DNA of 64,000 nucleotides, taken from assembly GCA_021166835.1 (NCBI GenBank), contig JAJPEN010000026.1, positions 1 through 64,000 on the forward strand. Reading direction: 5' to 3'. Shown one piece after another: positions 37,658 through 46,522 of the stretch (the stretch's first letter is position 1; the number at the start of each line of letters is the position of its first letter). The position numbers were made by a program, and so were the translations under genes. The notes beneath the pieces are model-generated. The model was not told the DNA's origin, did not search any database, and was given only the letters and a program-made list of their open reading frames with translations. Source of the stretch: Burkholderiaceae bacterium. Its GTDB lineage: Bacteria; Pseudomonadota; Gammaproteobacteria; Burkholderiales; Burkholderiaceae.

Positions 37658-38710
37658 TCAGCCCTCGCTGCCGCGTCCGGCGAGCAGCCCGTACAAGCCG
37701 CGCTTGCCGAACAGCACGACGAGCACCAGCACCGGACCCATCAACAGCATCCAGTGTTCGGTCCACGCAGTGAGCATCTGCTCCAGCCCGAGGAACACCG
37801 CCGCCCCCAGCACGGGCCCGAAGATCGTTCCCATCCCGCCGAGGATCACCATCGCCATCAGCTCGCCCGATTTCTGCCAGGTCGCCATGTCGGGACTGAC
37901 GAACAGCGCGTAATTCGCCCACAGAACACCCGCCAGCCCCGTCCCCGCGGCGGAAATCGTGAACGCGGTCAGCGGATAACGCAGCGGGGCCAGTCCCAGC
38001 GCAACGCTTCGCCGGCGATTCTGCTTCAGGCTGCGCAGCGCCATGCCGAAGCGCGAGCCGACGATGCGTCTGCACAGCCAGGCCCAGGCGACCAGCAACG
38101 CGACGCACAGGTAGTAGAAGACGCGGGGATCGCGCAGGGACATTCCGCCGAGCACGTTGCGGGAGTCGATCGCGAGCCCGTCGTCGCCGCCGTAGTACAT
38201 CAGCCCGACGAGCAGGAAGTAGAACATCTGTCCGAAGGCGAGCGTGATCATGATGAACTGCACGCCCGAGGTACGCAGCGACAGGAAGCCGACCACCAGG
38301 CCCGCCAGCGCACAGACCCCGACGGCGAGCGGCCACAACACCAGAGCCTCGCCGGTGCCTGCCCATCCGAAGAGCCCCGAGCCGTCGGCCGTGTGGAACG
38401 CGACGATGCCGATCACGTAGCCGCCCAGCCCGAAAAAGGCGGCATGCCCGAAGCTCACCAGCGCCCCGTAGCCGAGGATCAGGTCGAGACTCACCGCGGC
38501 GATCGCGTACACGACGAAGCGCGTGAACAGGCTGACCAGGAAAGACTGGTCGAGCGCGTGCGCGAGGACGGGCACGAGCGCGAGCAGCACGAGTCCGATG
38601 ACGATCGGCCAGCGAGCGCGCGCGGCACGCCGGGCGGACGCGGTCGCGACGGGATCGGTCGCGACCGGCGCCGCCTGCGCATCGGCATCGACGACGGAAG
38701 CGCCGCGCAT
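37658..38710 (-). CDS. livM: Branched-chain-type ABC importer permease, LivM (importer 1)
   Basis: 350 residues. A non-hydrophobic lead of about 35 residues precedes the first helix. LDLILGYGALVSFGHAAFFG is the diagnostic LivM motif, and GGMGTIFGPVLGAAVFLGLE is the conserved late loop. The start at 38710 shares one base with the livH stop. It forms the channel with LivH. Confidence 0.92.
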   Translation of the reverse strand: MRGASVVDADAQAAPVATDPVATASARRAARARWPIVIGLVLLALVPVLAHALDQSFLVSLFTRFVVYAIAAVSLDLILGYGALVSFGHAAFFGLGGYVIGIVAFHTADGSGLFGWAGTGEALVLWPLAVGVCALAGLVVGFLSLRTSGVQFIMITLAFGQMFYFLLVGLMYYGGDDGLAIDSRNVLGGMSLRDPRVFYYLCVALLVAWAWLCRRIVGSRFGMALRSLKQNRRRSVALGLAPLRYPLTAFTISAAGTGLAGVLWANYALFVSPDMATWQKSGELMAMVILGGMGTIFGPVLGAAVFLGLEQMLTAWTEHWMLLMGPVLVLVVLFGKRGLYGLLAGRGSEG

Positions 38711-39624
38711 CAGATTCGCGCGGGCAGAAGCCCGAAAGGCCGGAACAGCAGCACGAGCGCCATCAGGATGTAGGCGCTGGCGGAAATCAGGCTCGAGGCG
38801 AGCGGATCCGCCAGCTGCGCCGGCAGGAACCCCGCAAGCAACGACGGAACCCACGCGCGTCCGTAGGCGTCACTCATGCCAACCAGGAACGAGCCGAGCA
38901 ACGCGCCGCGCACGGAGCCGACGCCGCCTATCACGATGACGACGAAGGCGGTGATCAGGATGCGCTCGCCCATGCCGATCTGCACGGCGAGCAGCGGCGC
39001 GGACATCACCGCGGCGAAGCCGCACAGCAGCGCGCCGAGCACGAAGACGAGAAGGAAGACCCGTCGCACGTCCACGCCGAGCGCATCGACGATCTCGTGA
39101 TCGTCGGCTCCGGCACGCACGAGCATGCCGATCGGGGTGCGCAGCAGCAGGAACCACAGCGCCAGCGCGACGATCGCCGCGGCGCCGATGAAGGCCAGGC
39201 GCATCGTGGGATAGGCAAGACCGGGCAGCAGTTCGATCGAGCCCCGCAGCATCGGTGGAATGTCCATGAACGGCGGGCTGCGCCCGAAGACGATCGTTGC
39301 CAGTTCGTTCGTGAAGAGCACCAGCCCGAGCGTGGCGAGCACCTGGTCGAGGTGGTCGCGGCGATAGAGATGGCGCACGACGAGCCGCTCGACCACGAAA
39401 CCGTACAGGCCGGCGCCGAGCACGGCGGCGACGATGGCCGCCGCGAAGGAGCCGGTCGCGGCCGCCGCGCTCGCCGCGCAGAACGCGCCGACCATGTAGA
39501 ACGAGCCGTGCGTCAGGTTGATGACGTTCATGATGCCGAACACGAGCGTCAACCCGGCCGACAGCAGGAACAACAGCGCGCTGTACTGCACACCGTTGAG
39601 CGTCTGTTCGGCGAACAGCAGCAT
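38710..39624 (-). CDS. livH: Branched-chain-type ABC importer permease, LivH (importer 1)
   Basis: 304 residues, strongly hydrophobic throughout. LVFGIMNVINLTHGSFYMVG is the LivH N-terminal signature, and VIGGVGSVRGALLGSFLVGM is the conserved C-terminal loop. It starts 33 bp after the binding-protein gene. The ligand is set by the binding protein and is probably an aromatic or related acid here, judged from the co-operonic ligase. Confidence 0.92.
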   Translation of the reverse strand: MLLFAEQTLNGVQYSALLFLLSAGLTLVFGIMNVINLTHGSFYMVGAFCAASAAAATGSFAAAIVAAVLGAGLYGFVVERLVVRHLYRRDHLDQVLATLGLVLFTNELATIVFGRSPPFMDIPPMLRGSIELLPGLAYPTMRLAFIGAAAIVALALWFLLLRTPIGMLVRAGADDHEIVDALGVDVRRVFLLVFVLGALLCGFAAVMSAPLLAVQIGMGERILITAFVVIVIGGVGSVRGALLGSFLVGMSDAYGRAWVPSLLAGFLPAQLADPLASSLISASAYILMALVLLFRPFGLLPARI

Positions 39625-39657
39625 CGTTCGCGCAACCCGGGGCGTCGCCGCCGCGCG

Positions 39658-40827
39658 TCACATCGCGCAATCGACCGCGTGCGGATCCACGTGATCGGGG
39701 GCTATCACCTTCAGGGTCTTGTAGCCGAGCTTGCCCGCGGCGTCGGGCTCGACGTGCAGCAGGTACCAATCCTGGATCGGGTGCTGGTTGTTGGCGAAGC
39801 GGAACTTGCCGCGCACGGACTGGATATCGGCCTTGCGCAACGTCGCTCGAAACGCGTCGCGCTTGCCTTCGATGTCGCCGCCGACCGCTTTCAGCCCGGT
39901 GCCGATCAACCGCGCCGTGTCGTACGAGGTGGCCGCGTAGTCGGTGGGAACGCGCCCGTAGGCCTTCACGAAGGCGTCGACGAAATGCCGGTTCGTCGGA
40001 TTGTCGAGGTCCGCGCTCCACGATGCCGTCAGGTAGTAGCCGTTGCCGGCGTTGCCCGCCGCAGCGAGCATGCGTCGATCCATCGAATAGATCGGCGTGA
40101 GCATCGGCACCGACTGCGACAGGCCCGAGTTCGCGTACTGCTTGGCGAGATTGATTCCTGCGCCGCCTGGATGGAACTGGAAGATCGCGTCGGGCTTCAA
40201 CTCGCGCACGCGCGCGAGCTCGACCGAGAAGTCGGACTGGTCGAGCTTGGTGTAGATCTCGGCGAGCACCTCTCCCTTGTAGGTGCGCTTGAAGCCGGCG
40301 AGCGCGTCACGCCCCGCCTGATAGTTCGGCGCGAGGAGCACCATGCGCTTGTAGCCGAGCTCGTTGGCGGCCAGGCCGGCAGAATCGCTGTACGAGTCGT
40401 TCTGGAACGCGACCGAGAAGTAGCCGGGATTGCAGTTCTTGCCGGCGTAGGTGGAGGGACCCGCGTTCAGACTGACGTAGGTGCCGCCGGCATCGAGCAC
40501 GGTGGGCGCCACCGCGACGAGCACGTTCGAGAAGTTGATGCCGGTGAACAGGCGCACGCCGTCCTGCACCATCTTGTCGGCGGTCTGCTTGGCGTTCGCG
40601 GGCTTGAGCGCGTCGTCTTCGACGAGCACCTGCACGGGAATGCCACCGAGCTTGCCGCCTTCCTCCTTCACCGCGAGCAGGAAGCCATCGCGCTCGTCCT
40701 CGCCGATGTATCCGGCCGGCGTCGAAAGCGTTGTGAGAAGCCCGATGCGCACGGGCGTCTGCGCGTGCACGATGCCGATCGCAGCAGTCGCGGCGACGGC
40801 AGCGACCAGACTGGCGAGAGTTTTCAT
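39658..40827 (-). CDS. Periplasmic ligand-binding protein of Liv type (importer 1)
   Basis: 389 residues with a signal peptide (MKTLASLVAAVAATAAIGIVHA, cleaved before QTPVRIGLL). The type I periplasmic-binding fold is marked by SAGLAANELGYKRMVLLAPN and YAATSYDTARLIGTGL. Relatives bind amino acids, aromatic acids or amides. Its ATG overlaps the stop of the aryl-acid ligase gene (ATGA), so capture of the substrate and its activation are translated together. That argues for an aryl or cyclic carboxylic acid as ligand. Confidence 0.88.
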   Translation of the reverse strand: MKTLASLVAAVAATAAIGIVHAQTPVRIGLLTTLSTPAGYIGEDERDGFLLAVKEEGGKLGGIPVQVLVEDDALKPANAKQTADKMVQDGVRLFTGINFSNVLVAVAPTVLDAGGTYVSLNAGPSTYAGKNCNPGYFSVAFQNDSYSDSAGLAANELGYKRMVLLAPNYQAGRDALAGFKRTYKGEVLAEIYTKLDQSDFSVELARVRELKPDAIFQFHPGGAGINLAKQYANSGLSQSVPMLTPIYSMDRRMLAAAGNAGNGYYLTASWSADLDNPTNRHFVDAFVKAYGRVPTDYAATSYDTARLIGTGLKAVGGDIEGKRDAFRATLRKADIQSVRGKFRFANNQHPIQDWYLLHVEPDAAGKLGYKTLKVIAPDHVDPHAVDCAM

Positions 40828-42524
40828 CCGATGTCTCCGTAGTTGTCGTTCGCAGGCCCCGGGGCTGCGCCGATTCTCTCGACACGCTCGGCTTCGAGTC
40901 GAGTCGCGATGATAGCCCGCAGCTCGCGTCGCAACACCTTTCCTGCGGGGCTGAGCGGGAAGGCGTCCACCACTTCGAGGCGCTCGGGCAGCTTGAACTT
41001 CGCGATGCCGCGCGCCAGGAGGAATTCCTGCAACTGCTCGAAGCTGAGCGTGCAGTTCGGCTTCGTGACGACGAAGGCGCACGCCTTTTCGCCGTATCGC
41101 TCATCGGGCATCGCGACCACGCAGACGTTGGCCACGGACGGATGCGCAATGACGTGATTCTCGACCTCCTCCACGCTGACCTTCTCGCCTCCGCGATTGA
41201 TCAGGTCCTTCAGACGACCCTCGAGGTAGAGGTAGTCGCCGACCTTGCGGACCGCGTCGCCCATCCGATAGAAGCCGTCCGGCGTGAACGCGGCGGCGGT
41301 CGCCTCGGGCGCCTTGTAGTAGCCGCGCACCGTGTACGGACCGCGCGCGGCGAGTTCGCCGACGACGCCGTCGGGAAGCTCGTTGCCGTGCGGGTCGAGA
41401 ACCTTGATCTCGTCGGCGGGCGAAACCGGTCGGCCCGAACTGTGGAAGCGGATCTCCTCGGGATCGTCCAGCCGCGTCTGGTTCAGCAGCCCCTCGCCGG
41501 CACCGTAGCTCTCGACGTAGGTGCAGCCGAAGCGCTGCTCGATCTGCCGGCGCAGTTCGGGCAGCAGCCGCGCGCCCCCGTTCATGTACACCTGCAGCGA
41601 CGACAGGTCGCAGCGCTCGGGCCAGGGCGAGGCGAGCCACGAGACGGCGAGCGGAACGCCGCCGGCGACGACGGTGATGCGATGCCGCTCGATCAGCGGA
41701 AAGACCGTCTCGGGACGCGGATCGGGCGCGATGACGACGGTGCCGCCGTGCGAGAGCACGGCGAGCAGGCCCGGCGACGAGAGCGTGTAGCCGTGCGACA
41801 TCGGCAGCACGGCGAGGAACACGGTGCGCTCGCCGAAGCCGGCGACGGCGCCGCTCTGCGTGCAGTTGTAGACGTAATCGTTGTGCGTGCGCGGGATGAA
41901 CTTCGACAGCGCCGTTGTTCCGCCCGAGAGCATCATCAGCGCGACATCGCTCGCGTCGCCGAAGGCATCGACCCGAGTGCGCGAGAGCGCGTCGTCGTCG
42001 GCGTCGTCGGCGAGCAGCGCTTCGAGCGCGACCTGCCCGGGCGCGGGCGTGCCGGCGGTCACCACCATGCGAATCGACGGCACCTCGCGCCGAAGCTCTT
42101 CGGCGAGCGCGGCATGGTCGAAGCGGTCGGTGGACGCCGGGATCAGATGGGCGACCGCCTGCGCATGGCGCGCGAAATGCACGAGTTCGGTGCGGCGGTG
42201 CGCGGGCAGCGCCATCACCGGGATCGCGCCGATATGCAGCAGCGCGAAGAACGCGTAGACCAGTTCGATCGAGTTCGACAGCTGGAAGATCACGCGCTCG
42301 CGCGGCTTCAGGCCGAGCCGGGCGAACTGCACCGCCAGGCGATGCGAGCGCTCGACGAGCTCGCCATACGTCGCCGACTTCTCGCCGTCGACCAGCGCCA
42401 GCTTGTCGGGGTGCCGCAGCATCGAGCGGTGCAGCATCTCACCGAGCGTGATGTCCTGCCAGTAGCCTTCGGCACGGTAGCGGCGCGCGAATTCCTCGGG
42501 CCAGGGCGTGCAGCCGTCGAGCAT
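40824..42524 (-). CDS. Aryl-acid AMP ligase, DhbE/EntE-like (ligase-1)
   Basis: 566 residues in the adenylate-forming family. The P-loop LSGGTTALSKFIPRTHNDY (200-218) and the C-terminal catalytic Lys in SPAGKVLRREL are present, as is the hinge GRLKDLINRGGEKVS. The start MLDGCTPWPEEFARRYRAEG matches that of ligase-2, which has a good ribosome-binding site, so I chose 42524 over an ATG at 42632. In the aryl-pocket motif this copy reads PMSHGYTLS (Gly245), whereas DhbE and ligase-2 have Asn, the residue that contacts the aryl acid in DhbE. It may form acyl-CoA or acyl-adenylate of a different acid. First gene of the operon with importer 1. Confidence 0.88.
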   Translation of the reverse strand: MLDGCTPWPEEFARRYRAEGYWQDITLGEMLHRSMLRHPDKLALVDGEKSATYGELVERSHRLAVQFARLGLKPRERVIFQLSNSIELVYAFFALLHIGAIPVMALPAHRRTELVHFARHAQAVAHLIPASTDRFDHAALAEELRREVPSIRMVVTAGTPAPGQVALEALLADDADDDALSRTRVDAFGDASDVALMMLSGGTTALSKFIPRTHNDYVYNCTQSGAVAGFGERTVFLAVLPMSHGYTLSSPGLLAVLSHGGTVVIAPDPRPETVFPLIERHRITVVAGGVPLAVSWLASPWPERCDLSSLQVYMNGGARLLPELRRQIEQRFGCTYVESYGAGEGLLNQTRLDDPEEIRFHSSGRPVSPADEIKVLDPHGNELPDGVVGELAARGPYTVRGYYKAPEATAAAFTPDGFYRMGDAVRKVGDYLYLEGRLKDLINRGGEKVSVEEVENHVIAHPSVANVCVVAMPDERYGEKACAFVVTKPNCTLSFEQLQEFLLARGIAKFKLPERLEVVDAFPLSPAGKVLRRELRAIIATRLEAERVERIGAAPGPANDNYGDIG

Positions 42525-42587
42525 CTCGCCGGGCAGCCGGAAAGGCCGCTCTTTCTCCGCTACCAAGAGTGTCGCTCCGGAAAATTC

Positions 42588-42601
42588 GTTCAAGCCCGAA
42601 C
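42588..42601. promoter_or_regulatory. Palindromic operator A (MarR-type) upstream of ligase-1
   Basis: GTTCAAGCCCGAAC, one of four related 14-bp palindromes in this island. It sits directly downstream of the -10 hexamer CATAAT and so would overlap the transcription start, which suits a repressor. Confidence 0.65.
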
Positions 42602-42602
42602 C

Positions 42603-42632
42603 ATTATGGCGAACCGGACGCACGGGCCTCAA
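42603..42632 (-). promoter_or_regulatory. Promoter of the ligase-1/importer-1 operon
   Basis: On the minus strand TTGAGG (42632-42627) and CATAAT (42608-42603) are separated by 18 bp. The same spacing and arrangement is found at the SDR promoter. Confidence 0.55.
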
Positions 42633-42650
42633 GCGCGCGGCCGAAACCGC

Positions 42651-42664
42651 TTGATCGGGATCAA
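42651..42664. promoter_or_regulatory. FNR/Anr-type box upstream of ligase-1
   Basis: TTGATCGGGATCAA matches the FNR/Anr consensus TTGAT-N4-ATCAA in all ten defined positions. It overlaps the marR stop codon. Its centre is about 61-62 bp upstream of the start inferred from the -10, the standard class I activator position. Confidence 0.7.
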
Positions 42665-43158
42665 GCTACCCGACGCGTTCGGGACGCACGACCGTCGCGT
42701 AGCACCGAGCGCAGCCGCCCGAGGAGATCGTCGAGCTTTTTCAGATCGGCGCGCCCGAACTCGCCCAGCACCTCCGCCAGCCTTTCGTTGTGCGCCGGAA
42801 TCATCTCGGCCGCCAGGCGGCGACCGCGTGGCGTCAGGCGAACGCGCTGCACGCGCGCATCGTCGTCGTCGCGCCTGCGCTCGACGAGTTTCGCGGCCTC
42901 CAGACGACCGATGACGTCGGTAATGCTTCCTTTCGTCACCATCAGGCGCTGGGACAGCTCGCCCATCGTCGGCTCCTCGGGCGGGCGGGCGAGTTGTGCC
43001 AGCACATCGAAGCGCGCCAGGGTGCTGTCGAATCCGGTGCGCAACAACTCGCGCAGCTCGTTCTCGATCAGGTTCGCGCACCCGAGCATGCGCAGCCAGA
43101 CGCGCGCCTCCAGATTCGTCTGCCGGGGTTCGGCGGACGATGTAGTGAACTCTTCCAT
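42661..43158 (-). CDS. MarR-family transcriptional regulator
   Basis: 165 residues. The winged helix-turn-helix is at about 62-110 (PTMGELSQRLMVTKGSITDV, then ARVQRVRLTPRGRRLA, the wing). Flanking helices form the dimer interface. MarR proteins bind palindromes and release them on contact with an aromatic ligand. The gene lies between OYE-1 and ligase-1, and four matching palindromes flank the surrounding units, so it is the likely local repressor. One palindrome lies in front of its own gene, suggesting autoregulation. Confidence 0.9.
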   Translation of the reverse strand: MEEFTTSSAEPRQTNLEARVWLRMLGCANLIENELRELLRTGFDSTLARFDVLAQLARPPEEPTMGELSQRLMVTKGSITDVIGRLEAAKLVERRRDDDDARVQRVRLTPRGRRLAAEMIPAHNERLAEVLGEFGRADLKKLDDLLGRLRSVLRDGRASRTRRVA

Positions 43159-43182
43159 TCCGGCAAATCCATCGAAGCGATG

Positions 43183-43196
43183 GTTCCAGCTTAAAC
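43183..43196. promoter_or_regulatory. Palindromic operator B upstream of marR
   Basis: GTTCCAGCTTAAAC, the least symmetrical of the four copies, lies between the OYE-1 stop and the marR start. A weaker autoregulatory site is plausible. Confidence 0.5.
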
Positions 43197-43213
43197 CGTT
43201 GAGGGTTCGCGGT

Positions 43214-44674
43214 TCAGGCAGCGGGCGGCACCCACGGCATCGGCGTCAACCGGCGCTTGCCGTCCTTCGTGAGGCGCAAGCCGGGTTGGTCGAGACCGAC
43301 GCGATCCCACAGCTGGCACGTGACTTCCTCGTGCCTCTCGTCGAGCGCCTCGCAATAGTTTGCGTAGATGCACATGTTCACGGCCTTGCCGTGACCGGTG
43401 CGCACTTTGAGAAACCAGTCCGGATCGGCGAGGCTGGCACGTGCGAAGCCGACGACATCGGCACGGTCTTCCGCGAGGAGCCCTTCTGCCTGGGGGAATC
43501 CGTGCACGCCGCCGGTGACGACAACCGGCGTCTGGAATCCAGCCGCGCGGATCGCGTCCCGGATGCGCGCGGACGGCTCAAAGTTGCGCCCGAAGGGACC
43601 CTGCTCGTCCGATACGTGCGCCGGCATGCATTCGTAGCCGCTCGGCCCGGTATACGGATACGCCGACCAGCCGATCGCCGGCTGCCTGGCGTCCTCGAAC
43701 TTTCCTCCGCGCGACAACGACAGAAAGTCCATGCCGGCGCGCGCGAAGGCAACGCCGAAATGGACCGAATCTTCGACGGTGGAGCCGCCCGGGATGCAGT
43801 CCTCCGACAGGAATCGGCAACCAACGGCATAGTCGGGGCCGACCTCGGCGCGCACCCGCTCGAACACCTCGAGCGGAAGCCGCACGCGCCCTTCGAGCGA
43901 GCCGCCGTAGCCGTCGTCGCGCGTGTTCAGCGCCGACAGGAACGAGGCCATCGTGTAGGCATGCGCGTAATGCAGCTCGACACCGTCGAAGCCGGCCTCG
44001 CGCGCTCGATGCGCCGCGTCGGCGAACAGGCCGGGCAGAACCTGCGGCAACTCGCGCACGTGCGGCAGGTGCACGTCGGTGACACGCTCGCGCGCACCCA
44101 TGCGCAGCGCCTCCATCTCACGCTCATCGAGTACATCCACCAGACTCTCCTCGGTCAGGCCGAGCAATGCCTGTCGTACCGCGTCGTCGGTCGCACCGCT
44201 CATGCCCAGCACGGCGCGATGTCGCTCGACGACACGCAGATGCTGTCCGAGGTACTTCACCGGGTCGGGCCGCCGACGAATCGACAGGAAGTCGATCAGC
44301 TGGATGAACAGCTTCGTCTCGCCGTTGCTCGCTTCGCGAACCGCATCGACGATGCGCCGCAGACCGGGAACAAAGCGGTCGTGCCCGATGCGCAGCAGCG
44401 GACCGCTCGGGACGTCCCGAATTCCGGTTGCCTCGACCACGATCGCACCCGGCCGCCCCGCAGCGAAACGCGCGTACCAGTCAACGTTGTCGTCGGTGAC
44501 ATACCCATCCTCGGTGGCGCGCCACGGAACCATTGCCGGCACCCAGGTACGCGTCGCGAGCCGAAATGCCCCTGCTTCCAGCGGACTGAACAATCTCGAG
44601 GTGCTCGCTTCCTCGCGCGAGGGCCATGGGCCGGGCTTCGGCTTCCATTTGATCTTCTGTGATGGGCGCCACAT
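43214..44674 (-). CDS. Old-yellow-enzyme-like NADH:flavin oxidoreductase (OYE-1)
   Basis: 486 residues. FMN barrel markers are FDGVELHYAHAYTMASFLSA with catalytic-type histidines near 235 and 238, DDGYGGSLEGRVRLP, and VVTGGVHGF with DVVGFARASLADPDW for phosphate binding. After the barrel, the region that holds a 4Fe-4S cluster in the 2,4-dienoyl-CoA reductase branch reads C435...C441...C453, with Ala at 438 where OYE-2 has its second Cys. The FAD domain of dienoyl-CoA reductase is absent. The product is thus a stand-alone reductase of an enoyl-type substrate. It has its own promoter region and operator C. The first 25 residues may not be translated. Confidence 0.85.
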   Translation of the reverse strand: MWRPSQKIKWKPKPGPWPSREEASTSRLFSPLEAGAFRLATRTWVPAMVPWRATEDGYVTDDNVDWYARFAAGRPGAIVVEATGIRDVPSGPLLRIGHDRFVPGLRRIVDAVREASNGETKLFIQLIDFLSIRRRPDPVKYLGQHLRVVERHRAVLGMSGATDDAVRQALLGLTEESLVDVLDEREMEALRMGARERVTDVHLPHVRELPQVLPGLFADAAHRAREAGFDGVELHYAHAYTMASFLSALNTRDDGYGGSLEGRVRLPLEVFERVRAEVGPDYAVGCRFLSEDCIPGGSTVEDSVHFGVAFARAGMDFLSLSRGGKFEDARQPAIGWSAYPYTGPSGYECMPAHVSDEQGPFGRNFEPSARIRDAIRAAGFQTPVVVTGGVHGFPQAEGLLAEDRADVVGFARASLADPDWFLKVRTGHGKAVNMCIYANYCEALDERHEEVTCQLWDRVGLDQPGLRLTKDGKRRLTPMPWVPPAA

Positions 44675-44718
44675 GTCATGTTTCCTTTTCGTGCAACGAA
44701 TGCTTCGATCGGAAACAG

Positions 44719-44732
44719 TTTAAGCTTGAACT
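44719..44732. promoter_or_regulatory. Palindromic operator C upstream of OYE-1
   Basis: GTTTAAGCTTGAAC is the most symmetrical copy. On the minus strand a -35 TTGACG (44747-44742) lies 17 bp before TTAAAC (44724-44719), so the operator covers the -10 of the OYE-1 promoter. Confidence 0.65.
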
Positions 44733-44831
44733 ATTTTTTTCGTCAATCCTCGGATGCCGAAACCCGGCAGCGTCGGTTACAAGACGCCCGCCGGCTTCGA
44801 GCGTGAGCTCATCGCGGCATGAACCCGCGGA

Positions 44832-46505
44832 TCAGCACGCACTGGATGCGCTCGTTGCCGCGTCGCGCTCGGCCTGCAGACGAGCGGCGATCCGGGCCCG
44901 CAGCTCGCGGCGCAGTACCTTGCCTGCCGGGCTGAGCGGGAAGGCATCGAGCACTTCGAGGCGCTCGGGCAGCTTGAATCGGGCAATGCCACGGCCGATG
45001 AGAAACTCCTGCAGCTCGGTGAACTCGAGCGTGCGCTCCGGCCGGGTAATGACGAAGGCACAGGCCTTCTCGCCGAACTGCTCGTCGGGCATGGCGACGA
45101 CGCAGACGTTCGAGACCGCAGGATGGGCGACGATGTGGTTCTCGATTTCCTCGGCGCTGATCTTCTCTCCGCCGCGGTTGATCAGGTCCTTGAAACGCCC
45201 CTCCAGGTACAGGTTCCCGTCCACCTTGCGCACGGCGTCGCCCAACCGGTAGAAACCGTCGGCGGTGAACGCCGATGCGTTCGCTTCGGGCGCGTGGTAG
45301 TAGCCGCGGATCGTATACGGCCCGCGCGCGGCGAGCTCGCCGACGACGCCATCGGGAACTTCGTTGCCGACCGGATCGATGACCTTGATCTCGTCGCCCG
45401 GCGAGACCGGCCGCCCCGAGCTGTGAAAACGGATTTCCTCCGGGTCGTTCAGTCGTGTCTGGTTGAGCAGCCCTTCACCGGTTCCGTAGCTCTCGACATA
45501 GGTACAGCCGAAGCGCTCCTCGATGCGCCTGCGCAGCTCCGGCATCAGGCGCGCGCCGCCATTCATGAAGACTTCGAGCGACGACAGGTCGTATTGCTCG
45601 TGCTCGTCTGCAGCGAGCCAGCGGGCGGCGACCGGCACGCCGCCGGCCACGACCGTCACGCGATGGCGCTCGATCAGCGGAAACGCAGTCGGAGGGGTCG
45701 GGTCGGTCGCGATGACGACGGTGCCGCCGTGCGCGAGTGTGCCCAGCACTCCCGGCGAGGCGAGCGTGTAGTTGTGCGCCAGCGGCAACGCCGCCAGGTA
45801 CACCGTGCTTTCGTCGAAGCCGGCCACCGCGGCACTCTGCGTGCAGTTGTAGACGTAGTCGTCGTGCGTGCGCGGAATGATCTTGGGGATCGCGGTGGTG
45901 CCGCCCGACAGGATCATCACGGCTACGTCGCCGGCGTCGTCGAAAGCCCCGGCGCGCAGCCGCTCGAGCGCCTGCCCGTCGGTCTCGCTCTCCAGCAGCG
46001 CGGGCAGCGAGACTTGCCCGCGTGCAGGCGCCCCGGCGGTGACGACCAGGCGGATCGACGGCACCGCGGTGCGCACCTCCTCGGCAAGCTCACCGTAGTC
46101 GAAACGATCGCTCGCCGCAGGCACCAGATGAGCCACGGCCTTCGCATGACGCGCGAAATGGCCGATCTCGGCCAGCCGATGCGCGGGCAGCGCCATCACC
46201 GGAATCACGCCTATGCGCAGCAGCGCGAAGAACGCGTAGAGCAGCTCGATGGAGTTCGTCAGCTGGAAGACCACCCGCTCGCGCGAGCGCAGCCCCAGTT
46301 GCGCGAACTGCGCGGCCAGGAGGTCGGAGCGCTCGACCAGCTCGCGATAGCTGGCCATCTTCTCGCCGTCTACGACGGCCAGCTTGTCGGGGTGCCGGCG
46401 CATCGAGCGCTCCAGCATCTGCCCGAGCGTGATGCCCTGCCAGTAGCCTTCGGCGCGATAGCGGCGCGCGAACGCCTCGGGCCAGGGCGTGCAGCCTTCG
46501 AGCAT
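44832..46505 (-). CDS. Aryl-acid AMP ligase, DhbE/EntE-like (ligase-2)
   Basis: 557 residues, a close paralogue of ligase-1 that aligns along its whole length. The P-loop is LSGGTTAIPKIIPRTHDDY, the hinge GRFKDLINRGGEKIS and the C-terminal Lys SPAGKVLRREL. The aryl-pocket motif is PLAHNYTLA, keeping the Asn (245) seen in DhbE and related enzymes that bind salicylate or dihydroxybenzoate. AGGAG lies 7 bp before the ATG at 46505. It is 17 bp downstream of OYE-2 and is last in the SDR-OYE-2-ligase operon. It probably activates an aromatic or cyclic acid. Confidence 0.88.
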   Translation of the reverse strand: MLEGCTPWPEAFARRYRAEGYWQGITLGQMLERSMRRHPDKLAVVDGEKMASYRELVERSDLLAAQFAQLGLRSRERVVFQLTNSIELLYAFFALLRIGVIPVMALPAHRLAEIGHFARHAKAVAHLVPAASDRFDYGELAEEVRTAVPSIRLVVTAGAPARGQVSLPALLESETDGQALERLRAGAFDDAGDVAVMILSGGTTAIPKIIPRTHDDYVYNCTQSAAVAGFDESTVYLAALPLAHNYTLASPGVLGTLAHGGTVVIATDPTPPTAFPLIERHRVTVVAGGVPVAARWLAADEHEQYDLSSLEVFMNGGARLMPELRRRIEERFGCTYVESYGTGEGLLNQTRLNDPEEIRFHSSGRPVSPGDEIKVIDPVGNEVPDGVVGELAARGPYTIRGYYHAPEANASAFTADGFYRLGDAVRKVDGNLYLEGRFKDLINRGGEKISAEEIENHIVAHPAVSNVCVVAMPDEQFGEKACAFVITRPERTLEFTELQEFLIGRGIARFKLPERLEVLDAFPLSPAGKVLRRELRARIAARLQAERDAATSASSAC

Positions 46506-46522
46506 CTCGTGCTCCTGTCGCT

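Noticed and set aside
42525..42632. Longer ATG start of ligase-1 at 42632
   Set aside because: It would cover the promoter and operator A, and the paralogue ligase-2 clearly starts at the equivalent of 42524.
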